A stretch of DNA of 64,000 bases from the NCBI GenBank assembly GCA_030432655.1, contig JAUILA010000008.1, positions 1 through 64,000 of the forward strand, read 5' to 3'. Below the pieces are notes generated by a model. That model had not been told where the DNA came from, made no database searches, and was given only the letters and a program-made list of their open reading frames with translations. Positions 42,907 to 51,987 of the stretch are shown in pieces. Source of the DNA: Bacteroidia bacterium. GTDB taxonomy: Bacteria > Bacteroidota > Bacteroidia > Cytophagales > Cyclobacteriaceae. Numbering within the stretch: the stretch's first letter is position 1; the number at the start of each line of letters is the position of its first letter. Position numbers and translations under genes: made by a program.

Positions 42907-43407
42907 TCAGCCGGCATTTGGCAGGTTCTCCAAATGTTTATCTGAAAGAACGCTCAGGATATCAATCAGCAGAATTAACTGGTCGTCTGATTTTACCACG
43001 CCTTTAATATAGGATTCATTCTCCCGGCTGTCAGTCAGAACACCCGCCGCATCCTCAATGACGGATGCAGGGACATTCAGGGTATTGGGTACATCTGTGA
43101 CCAAAACCCCTGCCTTCATATCCTCGCTTTCCACCACAAGGGTATAGTTGCCTTTTCCTGCTTTGTCCGACTCATCCTGACCAGCCTGAAATTTCAAAGC
43201 TAGGTCTACGATGGCAATGATATTGCCCCGGATGTTTGCCACTCCCCGAATGTGCTCCGGGGTTTTAGGCATTTTGGTTATGGCCGGAGTCAGTACAACT
43301 TCCTTGATCTGATCTATATGGATGGCATAATATTCAGAGGCAAGGCGAAATACAATAAGCTGTTGCATATCCTGGTCCTCCAGCTCTGTTACGTTCTTGG
43401 TTGTCAT
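42907..43407 (-). CDS. cheW: Coupling protein CheW, 166 aa
   Basis: Links receptors to CheA. A CheW-like two-barrel fold: QLIVFRLASEYYAIHIDQIKEVV (within residues 15-37), HIRGVANIRGNIIAIVDLALKF (the conserved RG-x-I-x-P/V-I-DL segment, about 57-75) and a closing LILLIDILSVLS. It lies 20 bases after the receptor gene and is the second gene of the operon. Confidence 0.93.
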   Translation of the reverse strand: MTTKNVTELEDQDMQQLIVFRLASEYYAIHIDQIKEVVLTPAITKMPKTPEHIRGVANIRGNIIAIVDLALKFQAGQDESDKAGKGNYTLVVESEDMKAGVLVTDVPNTLNVPASVIEDAAGVLTDSRENESYIKGVVKSDDQLILLIDILSVLSDKHLENLPNAG

Positions 43408-43427
43408 AATATTCTGAAAAGAGGTGA

Positions 43428-45656
43428 TTACTTCTTCAATTTGAACTGGCTGACGCCGGACTGCAATTCATTGGCAACTGCTGCAAGCTGATTACTTGCC
43501 GCGGCGATATTCTCCATGCTTCCGTCGAGCTCCTGCGAACTGCTCGCCACCTGCTGTGCTCCTGCTGCTGTTTCTTCAGCAACAACCACGATCTGTTCGA
43601 TATTTTTGACCACCCTGTCAATGGCCGATTTCTGGCCGGAGGATGTTTGCTGGATCTGAAGTGAATACTGGAATGTTTCCTCACTGGCAGACGAAATTTC
43701 CTGGAAAATACTTTCTGCTTTTGAGGTCGCTGATGTACCTGAGAGAACACTCTCTTCCATGGTCACGATCGCCTTGCTAGCCTCCTGGGTATCCTTTTGT
43801 ACATCGGTGATGATCTTTTCAATATCCACCGCAGAACTCCTGGAGTCTTCCGCCAGCTTCCTGATCTCTTCAGCAACCACCGCAAATCCCCGTCCTGCAT
43901 CTCCGGCTCTGGCCGCCTCAATGGCTGCATTCAGGGCAAGAAGGTTGGTCTGACCGGCAATTTCGGTAATGACTTTCAATGTCCTGGCAATTTCATCGGC
44001 TCGTTCTGTAAGGACTTTAATTGAATCAGAGGTCAGCGTGGCGGATGAAGTGATTTCCTTCATATTCTCCACCAGGTTCTGAACGATATTCAATCCTTCC
44101 TCACATTCCTTTTTTCCTTTTTCCGCAGCCGAATTGATCAGGTTGGCGTGATTCTCCATTTCCGTGGAAGAAGCAAGCACCTCCTGCGTCAGTTTGGATG
44201 ACTCATCGGTTTTTGAAGCCTGATCCTGGGCTCCTTCTGACATCTGGGCAATAGCACTGGCTACTTCAGTGGTATTGTTTTTCATGCTCTTGGTCCGGTC
44301 CAGCATGCTGTCAGCCGCATTGGCTACCTGGTTGGCCCCTTCATCAATGGTGCTCAGCAAGCCATTCAGATTCTCAATCGCTTCGTTCAGAGCGAGTCCC
44401 ATATCCTTGACATATCCTTCCGCTTGCATTTCAAACCTTGAAGTAAGGTCTCCCTGCGCCATTTTATTGACGATTTCATTGACAGACATGACCGGGAATT
44501 TGACGGCAGATATATCCGTTGCGATTTTGATTACTTTTACAACCTCTCCGTCTTCATTTTGAATCGGAGTGTATGCCGCCTGAAGCCACATTTTGGTTCC
44601 GTCCTTTTTTACCCGCAGATATTCGCCATTCTGAACATGTCCGCTGGCCAGGTCTTTCCAGAATTCCTTGTATTCGGCGGAATTTGCATACTCCGGCTCA
44701 CAAAAGATCCGGTGATGCTTATCCTTTATTTCATCGGCATTGTGGTATCCCATAGCGGCAATGAAATTATTATTGGCATCAATGATTTCACCCTGGGGAG
44801 TAAATTCAATATACGCCCACCCTGTGTCTCCAGCCGATTTTACATTTTCTCCTTTTTCGCGGGCGATGACCATGTCAGTAATATCGGAAGCAATCTTTAT
44901 TACTTTGATTACCTTCCCGTTCACATCGGTGACCGGCGTGTATGAGGCGTTTATCCATACCTCTTTACCATCTTTGCTGACCCGCCTGAATTCCCCGGAC
45001 TTTACCTGGCCCGCAGCGAGTTCATTCCAGAAGGTAGTATACTCAAGACTTCTCGCATAAGCCGCATCACAAAATACCCGATGATGCTGACCCACAACTT
45101 CTTCCTCCTTTTCGTACCCCAGGGTGCTTAAAAAGTTTTTATTGGCTGACAAAATATGACCATCCGGTAAGAACTGAATGGATGCCCATCCTACATCCAC
45201 CGCATTCGTGAGATGTTCAGCAATGAGGCGATCATTAACCATTTCTGTAATGTCCGAGGCAATCTTAATTACCTCCTTTACTTGTCCTTTATTATCAAGG
45301 ACCGGAGAATACGTGGCATTCAGCCAAACCTCGGATCCGTCCTTTTTAAGTCGCTGGAATTCTCCTTTCTTTTCATTGCCTGCAGCGAGTTCTGACCAGA
45401 ACCGGCTGTATTCCGGGCTATTTACTAATTCATCCTTACAAAAGACGCTGTGATGAAGACCTTCCAGTTTGTCTTTTGTCCCATACCCCATCGTACTGCG
45501 GAATACGTCATTGACGGATAAAATTGTACCATCAGGTTGAAACCTGATGACAGCCCAGGCTGCAACTGCGGCGCGTTCTATGCTTGTTGAAACATCTGTG
45601 GTGGTAGCATGCCCATTCTGTTTGGACAGCCCGTTTGCGTTCTTCTTTGTTGACAT
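43428..45656 (-). CDS. Soluble methyl-accepting chemotaxis protein with three PAS domains, 742 aa
   Basis: It has no membrane segment, so this is a cytoplasmic receptor. Three tandem PAS domains (about 30-142, 154-266, 276-388) share the motif HHxxFC (LHHSVFC, QHHRVFC, KHHRIFC) as in Aer-2/BdlA-type redox or gas sensors. A HAMP-like stretch ([15 protein letters not shown], near 393) leads into the signalling coiled coil with the hairpin tip [21 protein letters not shown] (about 571-591). There is no C-terminal CheR-tethering pentapeptide. First gene of the operon, so it is the likely cognate receptor. The ligand (oxygen, redox, energy state) is unknown. Confidence 0.92.
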   Translation of the reverse strand: MSTKKNANGLSKQNGHATTTDVSTSIERAAVAAWAVIRFQPDGTILSVNDVFRSTMGYGTKDKLEGLHHSVFCKDELVNSPEYSRFWSELAAGNEKKGEFQRLKKDGSEVWLNATYSPVLDNKGQVKEVIKIASDITEMVNDRLIAEHLTNAVDVGWASIQFLPDGHILSANKNFLSTLGYEKEEEVVGQHHRVFCDAAYARSLEYTTFWNELAAGQVKSGEFRRVSKDGKEVWINASYTPVTDVNGKVIKVIKIASDITDMVIAREKGENVKSAGDTGWAYIEFTPQGEIIDANNNFIAAMGYHNADEIKDKHHRIFCEPEYANSAEYKEFWKDLASGHVQNGEYLRVKKDGTKMWLQAAYTPIQNEDGEVVKVIKIATDISAVKFPVMSVNEIVNKMAQGDLTSRFEMQAEGYVKDMGLALNEAIENLNGLLSTIDEGANQVANAADSMLDRTKSMKNNTTEVASAIAQMSEGAQDQASKTDESSKLTQEVLASSTEMENHANLINSAAEKGKKECEEGLNIVQNLVENMKEITSSATLTSDSIKVLTERADEIARTLKVITEIAGQTNLLALNAAIEAARAGDAGRGFAVVAEEIRKLAEDSRSSAVDIEKIITDVQKDTQEASKAIVTMEESVLSGTSATSKAESIFQEISSASEETFQYSLQIQQTSSGQKSAIDRVVKNIEQIVVVAEETAAGAQQVASSSQELDGSMENIAAASNQLAAVANELQSGVSQFKLKK

Positions 45657-45903
45657 AAGTTCAATAGTTAAAAAAAGAGTCAGTGTAAAAAATGTGGGCT
45701 TTATGCCCTGGGATCAGGTAATTATTGTGAATTAATACCTGCTGACAACCGCAATGTCAACGTAAAATGATCTCTTAACAAATTGATAATGTGACAAATA
45801 AGAGGATGTAAGAAAAGTGTGGAAAATTACAGGGAAAGGCAGATTTACATACTAAAATACTGATTTTCAGCAGCTTTTAATTAGAAGTGTGAATGTAACA
45901 TTT

Positions 45904-45941
45904 ACAACAATTACGTTAATTGTTGTTACAAATAGTTGTAA
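45904..45941. promoter_or_regulatory. Two overlapping palindromes upstream of the chemosensory operon
   Basis: ACAACAATTA-N3-TAATTGTTGT (45904-45926) and TTACAA-ATAG-TTGTAA (45926-45941) are both perfect, and further GTAAC/GTTAC half sites surround them (45895-45960). They lie about 250-285 bases upstream of the first gene and between it and a MarR gene ending at 46002. They look like operators for a dimeric repressor or activator. The remainder of the 345-base gap is AT-rich with no gene. Confidence 0.5.
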
Positions 45942-46001
45942 TTACGAATAATGTTACGAACAGCTATAACAACCCTAATAAAATAATGGATGATAAATGT
46001 A

Positions 46002-46457
46002 TTAATCTTCTGATTTTCGTAGCTTATCGAGCAGGGCGCTGAATTCTGAGGACTCTGATTCAGTCAGATTGTTTATCTCATCAAACCGATCGAGCAGTTT
46101 CCCATAAACAGTCTTCCGGAACTCCTCGCCGGCTTCCGTGATAGAGAGGAGTACATGCCTGCGGTCATTTGGATCATTGTGCCTTTCTACATGTCCAAAA
46201 TTGACCAGTTTATCTACCAGCCTGGTGAGATCACCGGTTGAATCAAGCATAATGTCTTTGATCTCGGTCGGACAAAGCTTCTTGTTCGAAAGGTGTAGTA
46301 TCTGGAGAATATTGATGTGCTGTGCCTGAACTTTATGTTCCTTTAGGATATCGCTGATCTGCCTGTCAAACCATCGCGACGTATACCAAAGGTTTACCAG
46401 TGCTTTATGAAAAGGTGAATAAAAATCAGATCTGCCAATATCTTTTTCAATGGACAT
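46002..46457 (-). CDS. MarR-family transcriptional regulator, 151 aa
   Basis: A winged-helix dimer regulator. The wHTH spans about residues 48-110 (HLSNKKLCPTEIKDIMLDSTGDLTRLVDKLVNFGHVER), with the DDRR wing motif NDPNDRRHVLLSIT (about 93-106) and long dimerising end helices. It could control the neighbouring palindromes upstream of the chemosensory operon or its own promoter; neither is shown by the sequence. Likely signal: a small phenolic or oxidative compound, as for other MarR proteins. Confidence 0.88.
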   Translation of the reverse strand: MSIEKDIGRSDFYSPFHKALVNLWYTSRWFDRQISDILKEHKVQAQHINILQILHLSNKKLCPTEIKDIMLDSTGDLTRLVDKLVNFGHVERHNDPNDRRHVLLSITEAGEEFRKTVYGKLLDRFDEINNLTESESSEFSALLDKLRKSED

Positions 46458-46560
46458 AAGGAATCGTTATCCACACAAGATAGTAGATTAATCAGAGATC
46501 CCTTAGCATTGTTTAAAAAATAAAGTCAACCATTCAGCAAAATCCCCATAATCAGGGAGA

Positions 46561-46583
46561 TGCAAATTCTTCAATAATTTGCA
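46561..46583. repeat. Perfect inverted repeat TGCAAATT-N7-AATTTGCA
   Basis: It lies 104 bases upstream of the marR start and 22 bases past the stop of the oxidoreductase gene. It could be a MarR operator or part of a transcript-end structure; no T-run follows on the minus strand nearby. Confidence 0.4.
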
Positions 46584-46604
46584 GGACCGGCAAGCATTAT
46601 CCGT

Positions 46605-48005
46605 TTACACCAATTTCATGTTCACCGGGTCCCATTTAACGATTTTCTTGTCAAAATAGCTTTCGTTGCAGGCCAGAGCTGGCGCGGCTGCCCGGAAGCC
46701 AAATTCGGCATCTTCGACCACAGGTTTTCCCTCGCGGATGGCATCAAAGAAGTTCGTGAAATGATCAAGATGATCGCTGTATCCCTGGGGTGCCCTGAAA
46801 ATTATATCTTCCTTGGTTGGCCTTTTGCGCTGTGCTTCCGCCCATTTCTTTTCATATTCCTCCTGCATCTCCTTCTGCATTTTCTCTGAAAAAGTAAACA
46901 GGGAATCGTAGCCACCGAATCCAGGGGCCTCGGGCATGATACTGCGCTTTACAACAATATTGTTTCCCTGGACGGAAATCACCCCCTCTGAACCCACCAT
47001 CTGAATAATCTCCTGTCCGCCTGTCCCGCTGATAAAATTCACCTGTAATGTCAGCTGGAAGGCAGGATGCTCGGGAGAATCCGGGTACTGCATGACTCCG
47101 GACATGACATCGGGCATGTTCCGGCCGTCATCCCAGTAGCTGATCTGACCCGTGCTGTAAATCGTTTCAGGTCCGTTGGAATTGGTCATGAAATGCGTTC
47201 CACTCAGCAGGTGAATAAATAAATCCCCGGCCACACCGGTTCCCACTTCTTCATATGCCCGCCACCAGAAGAATTTCTTGGCGTCAAATTCCATTTTTTC
47301 AGTGACTTCGATAAACTTGTCCCAGTCGGTTGTCTCGGCACTGGCGTCCTTGGGAATGGTGTATTCCCAGGCGCCGATCGAACTCTGCCGATCGTACACC
47401 GCGTTCACCATATTCAGGTCACCGATTTCGCCGGCTGCCAGCAACTCCTTCGCTTTGGCATATCCGATGCTGCTAACCCGCTGACTGCCTACCTGCAGGA
47501 CTTTCCCTGATTTTTTAGCCGCCTCAATGATCGGATAACCCTCGCTGATTTCGTAAATCATTGGCTTTTCCAGGTACACGTGCTTGCCTTTCGCCAACGC
47601 ATCAAGTGTAATTCTGGAATGCCAGACATCTGTCGTACAGACCAGTACCGCATCGATATCGTCTCGATCCAGCAATTCCTTATAGTTCCTGGTCGTGTAG
47701 AGGTCCTTACCGTGCGTTTCTTTGGCGTTCGTTATTCTCCCGGTGTACAAATCACAAATCCCAGCCAGTTCCACCCCCGGTACATTCAGGGCGGTACTCA
47801 GATCGAAATGGCCCTGAACACCATACCCTATCACCCCGATCCGGATAGTATCATTGGAGGAAATTGGCCTGTTGTACCGGAGAATGCGTTCTTCCGCATT
47901 CTGACGGGCAGCCATGGTAGCAAAAGGCGATGCTGCCGAAACCAATGTGGTGGCTCCGATTTTCTGGAGAAACCTTCTCCTGGAATTTGATTTACTGTCA
48001 CTCAT
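46605..48005 (-). CDS. Tat-exported Gfo/Idh/MocA family oxidoreductase, 466 aa
   Basis: An NAD(P)-dependent sugar or polyol dehydrogenase-type protein. The start at 48005 (MSDSKSNSRRRFLQKIG) puts the twin-arginine motif RRRFLQ at residues 9-14; the longer frame would bury it. The Rossmann motif is IGVIGYGVQGHFDLS (about 56-70), and LEKPMIY (about 143-149) is the EKP motif of the family. Bacteroidota have many such exported members, often in glycan catabolism. Substrate unknown. A second member lies just upstream on the same strand. Confidence 0.9.
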   Translation of the reverse strand: MSDSKSNSRRRFLQKIGATTLVSAASPFATMAARQNAEERILRYNRPISSNDTIRIGVIGYGVQGHFDLSTALNVPGVELAGICDLYTGRITNAKETHGKDLYTTRNYKELLDRDDIDAVLVCTTDVWHSRITLDALAKGKHVYLEKPMIYEISEGYPIIEAAKKSGKVLQVGSQRVSSIGYAKAKELLAAGEIGDLNMVNAVYDRQSSIGAWEYTIPKDASAETTDWDKFIEVTEKMEFDAKKFFWWRAYEEVGTGVAGDLFIHLLSGTHFMTNSNGPETIYSTGQISYWDDGRNMPDVMSGVMQYPDSPEHPAFQLTLQVNFISGTGGQEIIQMVGSEGVISVQGNNIVVKRSIMPEAPGFGGYDSLFTFSEKMQKEMQEEYEKKWAEAQRKRPTKEDIIFRAPQGYSDHLDHFTNFFDAIREGKPVVEDAEFGFRAAAPALACNESYFDKKIVKWDPVNMKLV

Positions 48006-48165
48006 AATAATTCTGTTAAAGGTGAACTTCAGTCTGCTGAAGAGCAGGGACAATCCTGATCCGGACCAGTTAAGCTAACTAAAATCAGATTATTTCACAC
48101 CAACTGTTATGTGAATGGCAGATATGTGATAAAAAGTATAGCCCGCCAGGCGGCCGGGCACTGTC

Positions 48166-49278
48166 TTAAACCAAATGCTGTATTTGCGGGATTCCTTTCA
48201 GGGACATCTCCTTGCCTGTCGACATACCCTCATAGATCTTGTCAATAATGAACATGTCCCTGGCCCCCATTTCACCCGGCACCAGGCAAGCTGTCCCTTT
48301 CATAATATTCATAGCAAATGCATCCATCTGAGCCGCCTGCTGATTTATATTCGGCAGGTTCATGGGCTCCCCATTGATTGTTCCTTTCAATCCCCCATAA
48401 CTGTAGGTCGGATCCATCGCTATGGTATGTGAACTGGTTTTCAGGGTCAGGTCGTTATAGGATTTTTCATAGCTGGTTTCTATACGGTTTTCCACACCGG
48501 ATGGAAATTTCAAACTAAATTCCAGCGTGCCTTCGACGTCTTTATAAAATTCCTCATCGATGGTAATATTCCTTGAAGTGACCGACAGCGGTAATTCGCC
48601 ACTCGTGTACATGGCCGCCTGCAGGCAATAAATCCCTACATCCATAAGCGGACCACCCCCGGACATTTCCTTATCCAGTCTCCACCTGTTTTTATCCCTG
48701 AGCGGGAATCCGAAATTTGCTTCAATAGAATTCAGATCACCGTAAACTTTCTTCTGTCCTATCCTCATCATTTCCAGGTTGTGAGGTTCATAGTGCAGCC
48801 GGTACCCGATGGACAATCTCCTGTCCGCCTTTTTAGCCGCTTCCACCATGCGCACGCAGTCCGCATAGCTGGTAGCCATGGGCTTTTCCGACGTCACATG
48901 TTTGCCGGCTTCAAGCGCGCGGATCGTATATTCCGCATGCATATTATTTGGCAGCACCACATATACCACATCGATGTCATCGTTGTCCGCGATCTCATCA
49001 AAATTGTCGTAATTATAGATGTTCTTCTGAGGTATATTATATTTTTCCGCCCATTCGCCTTCCTTCTCCGGAGTACCCGTGACTATTCCTGCCAGGTAAC
49101 AGTTTTCCGTTTGCTGAAGAGCCGGCGCAAGCTGTCCGCCGGCATAACTGCCAAGCCCCACCAGGGCAAATCCCAGTTTGTCCTTTTGCTTTTTACGGGC
49201 AGAAATATGGAACATGGGCAATGAACTCAGGGCCAGGGAACCCAGCGCGGCTTTCTGGATAAAGGGTCTTCTTTTCAT
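48166..49278 (-). CDS. Tat-exported Gfo/Idh/MocA family oxidoreductase, 370 aa
   Basis: The N-terminus MKRRPFIQKAALGSLALSSLP is a short twin-arginine signal. The Rossmann segment is GFALVGLGSYAGGQLAPAL (about 35-53) and the EKPMA motif is in HVTSEKPMATSYADC (about 132-136). It is closest in style to the glucose-fructose oxidoreductase branch, which is exported with its cofactor bound. It reads in the same direction as the 466-aa relative, with a 160-base gap, so joint or separate transcription are both possible. Confidence 0.9.
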   Translation of the reverse strand: MKRRPFIQKAALGSLALSSLPMFHISARKKQKDKLGFALVGLGSYAGGQLAPALQQTENCYLAGIVTGTPEKEGEWAEKYNIPQKNIYNYDNFDEIADNDDIDVVYVVLPNNMHAEYTIRALEAGKHVTSEKPMATSYADCVRMVEAAKKADRRLSIGYRLHYEPHNLEMMRIGQKKVYGDLNSIEANFGFPLRDKNRWRLDKEMSGGGPLMDVGIYCLQAAMYTSGELPLSVTSRNITIDEEFYKDVEGTLEFSLKFPSGVENRIETSYEKSYNDLTLKTSSHTIAMDPTYSYGGLKGTINGEPMNLPNINQQAAQMDAFAMNIMKGTACLVPGEMGARDMFIIDKIYEGMSTGKEMSLKGIPQIQHLV

Positions 49279-49414
49279 GATATATTTTTAAATTAAAAAA
49301 TTAATCCGAAAAATCATTGATCCCACCAGTTTCTCAAGAATCATCAGGACTATTTTTTTTACTGGAAAGATTATCAGATTGTGCCTAAGTTTACAATAGA
49401 ATTAATTCGGGAGA

Positions 49415-49741
49415 ATGAAGCTTTTATCCGTTTGTATGGTCATTGTTTGTCTGATAATTATTCCGGATCCATGCTGTGGAACCGAGAACCAGTGTTCAGA
49501 ACAGGCAGAGACGGCCGGTAATTCCCATGAAGAAAACTCAGGGCCTGAAGAATCCTATCCTTGCTCGGCCTTCTTTACCTGCGGGAATTGTCCAGGTTTC
49601 ATTGTGGCCGACGAAAACACAAACCCCATTCTGCCCACATCTTACAAGGAATCCCCCTTAAATCAAAGGACAAAGGAATCGGAATGCACGGGTCACGCCT
49701 ACGGACTCTTTAAACCGCCCAGGAAGAGATTACCTACCTGA
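49415..49741 (+). CDS. Small Cys-rich exported protein, distantly DUF6660-like, 108 aa
   Basis: A signal/anchor segment (MKLLSVCMVIVCLIIIPDPCC) is followed by a polar H-E-rich linker, a cysteine cluster CSAFFTCGNCPGF (about residues 50-62) and a C-terminal FKPPRKR motif. The order (hydrophobic start ending in PC, acidic linker, CxxxxCxxC, late PP motif) is the same as in the small protein before czcA at 10340. It lies 31 bases before a TonB-dependent receptor and is probably cotranscribed. A periplasmic metal-related role is inferred from that parallel only. Confidence 0.6.
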   Translation: MKLLSVCMVIVCLIIIPDPCCGTENQCSEQAETAGNSHEENSGPEESYPCSAFFTCGNCPGFIVADENTNPILPTSYKESPLNQRTKESECTGHAYGLFKPPRKRLPT

Positions 49742-49772
49742 CACTAATCTCTTACATTACTAACACATTCTC

Positions 49773-51947
49773 ATGAAAACATTTCTGACGATGGCGATCG
49801 TCGTGACTGGATTTTATTCAGCCGTGGCGCAACACACCTTTACGGCCACAATACTGGACGCCGAATCATCTCAATCATTGCCAGGGGTCACGGTCTACCT
49901 GCCTGAAATCGAACGGGGCGGATCAACAGACGATGACGGAAAAATAATCATCAATAATATTCCTTCCGGAGAATTTACCCTTCGGTTCAGCTTTATAGGA
50001 TATGAAACCAAGCGCCTGAACTATTCATTTCCTCTGCCGGATTCGCTTCAGGGGAGAATCATCGACTTGGAGCCGGCCAATGAAGAGCTGGAGGAGGTAA
50101 TTATTTCTTCCACCCGGAGCAGCCGGACGATCGAGGATACGCCCACCCGGGTGGAATTTATTGCCGGCGAAGAACTGGCGGAAAAAGGAAATATGAAACC
50201 CGGGGATATCCGGATGCTTCTGAATGAAAGCACCGGAATCCAGACACAGCAGACTTCTGCTACCAGTTATAATTCGAGCATCCGGATTCAGGGGCTGGAC
50301 GGAAAATATACGCAGCTACTCAGGGATGGGTTGCCGCTATATTCCGGATATTCAGGCGGACTAAGCCTGATGCAGATTGCCCCTCTCGACCTGAAACAGG
50401 TAGAAGTGATCAAGGGGTCAAGTTCGACATTGTACGGCGGCGGAGCGATAGCAGGTATTGTCAATCTGATCTCAAAAACCCCGGCTGAAGAGGCAGAACT
50501 GAATGTCATGCTGAATGGAACATCTGCCCTGGGGCTGGATGCAAGCGTTTTTTATTCGGAAAAATTCGGGAAGGTCGGGACAACGGTCTTTGCCTCCTAT
50601 AATCACGGTTCTCCCTATGATCCCGCGGACATTGGACTAACGGCAATTCCTGAATTTGACAGATTTACCCTAAACCCAAAACTCTTCGTCGACTTCAATG
50701 AAAACACCGAACTAATTGCCGGTCTAAATTTTATAAAAGAAAGCCGGCTAGGCGGAAATATGGATTATGTCCAGGGGGACGATGTAAATAACCCCTATTT
50801 CGAACAAAATGATACGGACCGGATTTCAACACAATTTCAATTCTCCCATAACCCTGGTGTATCTTCCCGTCTCGAATTCAAAAACAGCCTGAACAGTTAC
50901 GACCGGGAAATCAGTATACCTGACTATTCATTCGCCGGACGTCAGTTTTCTTCATTCAGTGAACTGAACTATTCCACCTTCAGCAGCGACCTGGAATGGA
51001 TAATAGGAATAAACCTATGGACAGATAAGTTCACACAGTTTGAAGGTTCTCCAGGTCAGGATCTTGGTTATGACCAGACCACTACAGGTATTTTCGGTCA
51101 GAACATCTGGAATATTTCTTCCCGATGGACTCTTGAAACGGGCCTCAGAGGAGATTATCACAATGAATATGGAGTTTTTGTGCTCCCCAGGTTTTCATTA
51201 ATGGTGGAGCCGGATGATGCCCTGACCCTCAGGCTGGGAGGTGGACTTGGATATAAAACCCCAACCGTATTTTCTGAAGATGCCGAACGGATACAGTTTC
51301 AGAATATTCTTCCTGTTGATTCGGAGATACTGGAGGCAGAACGATCCGCCGGAGGAAATTTTGATATCAACTACCGGATTTCCCTTACGGAGGAATTATC
51401 CCTGGCAACCAACACGCTTCTTTTTTATACCCGCATCAACGATCCGTTACAACTCGTTCCGGTAAACGACAATTATGAATATCAGCAACCGGCGGGATTT
51501 ATTGACACCAAAGGGGTAGAAGTAAACCTGAAATGGACGTGGCGGGATTTTAAGTTATTCGTTGGCTATACTTTTTCGGACGTGAAAGAGCATTACGATG
51601 GCGAGGTTACATTATTCCCGCTGGTAGCCCGTCACCGGCTGAATAATGTGCTCATGTACGAAAAGCACGAGAACTTCTGGATCGGACTGGAAGCATATTA
51701 TTTCAGTCCGCAGCAGTTAAGCGACGAAAGCACCGGGCAATCCTACTGGATCGTAGGACTGATGACAGAAAAACGGGTCGGAGAGCGGTTCTCCTTTTTT
51801 CTGAATTTTGAGAATTTCCTTGATACACGCCAGACCGCATTCGATACCATATTTACCGGCAGTATTGAGAACCCTCAATTCAGGGAAATTTATGCGCCGG
51901 TTGACGGTTTCGTGATCAATGGAGGGGTCAAAATACAGCTGCTTTAA
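49773..51947 (+). CDS. TonB-dependent receptor with carboxypeptidase-regulatory-like domain, 724 aa
   Basis: An outer-membrane active transporter. Signal peptide (1-20), CarboxypepD_reg-like domain (about 21-105, LPGVTVYLPE...FIGYETKRL), plug domain (about 120-235, with IRIQGLDGKYTQLLRDGLPLYSG and VEVIKGSSSTLYGGGAIAGIVNLISK) and a 22-strand barrel ending in VKIQLL. The plug style is that of siderophore/cobalamin/metal receptors, not SusC. With the Cys-rich small protein upstream it may import a metal or metal complex; substrate unproven. Confidence 0.9.
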   Translation: MKTFLTMAIVVTGFYSAVAQHTFTATILDAESSQSLPGVTVYLPEIERGGSTDDDGKIIINNIPSGEFTLRFSFIGYETKRLNYSFPLPDSLQGRIIDLEPANEELEEVIISSTRSSRTIEDTPTRVEFIAGEELAEKGNMKPGDIRMLLNESTGIQTQQTSATSYNSSIRIQGLDGKYTQLLRDGLPLYSGYSGGLSLMQIAPLDLKQVEVIKGSSSTLYGGGAIAGIVNLISKTPAEEAELNVMLNGTSALGLDASVFYSEKFGKVGTTVFASYNHGSPYDPADIGLTAIPEFDRFTLNPKLFVDFNENTELIAGLNFIKESRLGGNMDYVQGDDVNNPYFEQNDTDRISTQFQFSHNPGVSSRLEFKNSLNSYDREISIPDYSFAGRQFSSFSELNYSTFSSDLEWIIGINLWTDKFTQFEGSPGQDLGYDQTTTGIFGQNIWNISSRWTLETGLRGDYHNEYGVFVLPRFSLMVEPDDALTLRLGGGLGYKTPTVFSEDAERIQFQNILPVDSEILEAERSAGGNFDINYRISLTEELSLATNTLLFYTRINDPLQLVPVNDNYEYQQPAGFIDTKGVEVNLKWTWRDFKLFVGYTFSDVKEHYDGEVTLFPLVARHRLNNVLMYEKHENFWIGLEAYYFSPQQLSDESTGQSYWIVGLMTEKRVGERFSFFLNFENFLDTRQTAFDTIFTGSIENPQFREIYAPVDGFVINGGVKIQLL

Positions 51948-51987
51948 GCAAATGAATAACCCCTTCATTAAATCACATTTATAAAAA

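Noticed and set aside
51951-51969. Bidirectional terminator between the two TonB receptor genes
   Set aside because: AATGAA/TTCATT is only 6 bp and AT-rich with a 7-base loop, too weak to call.
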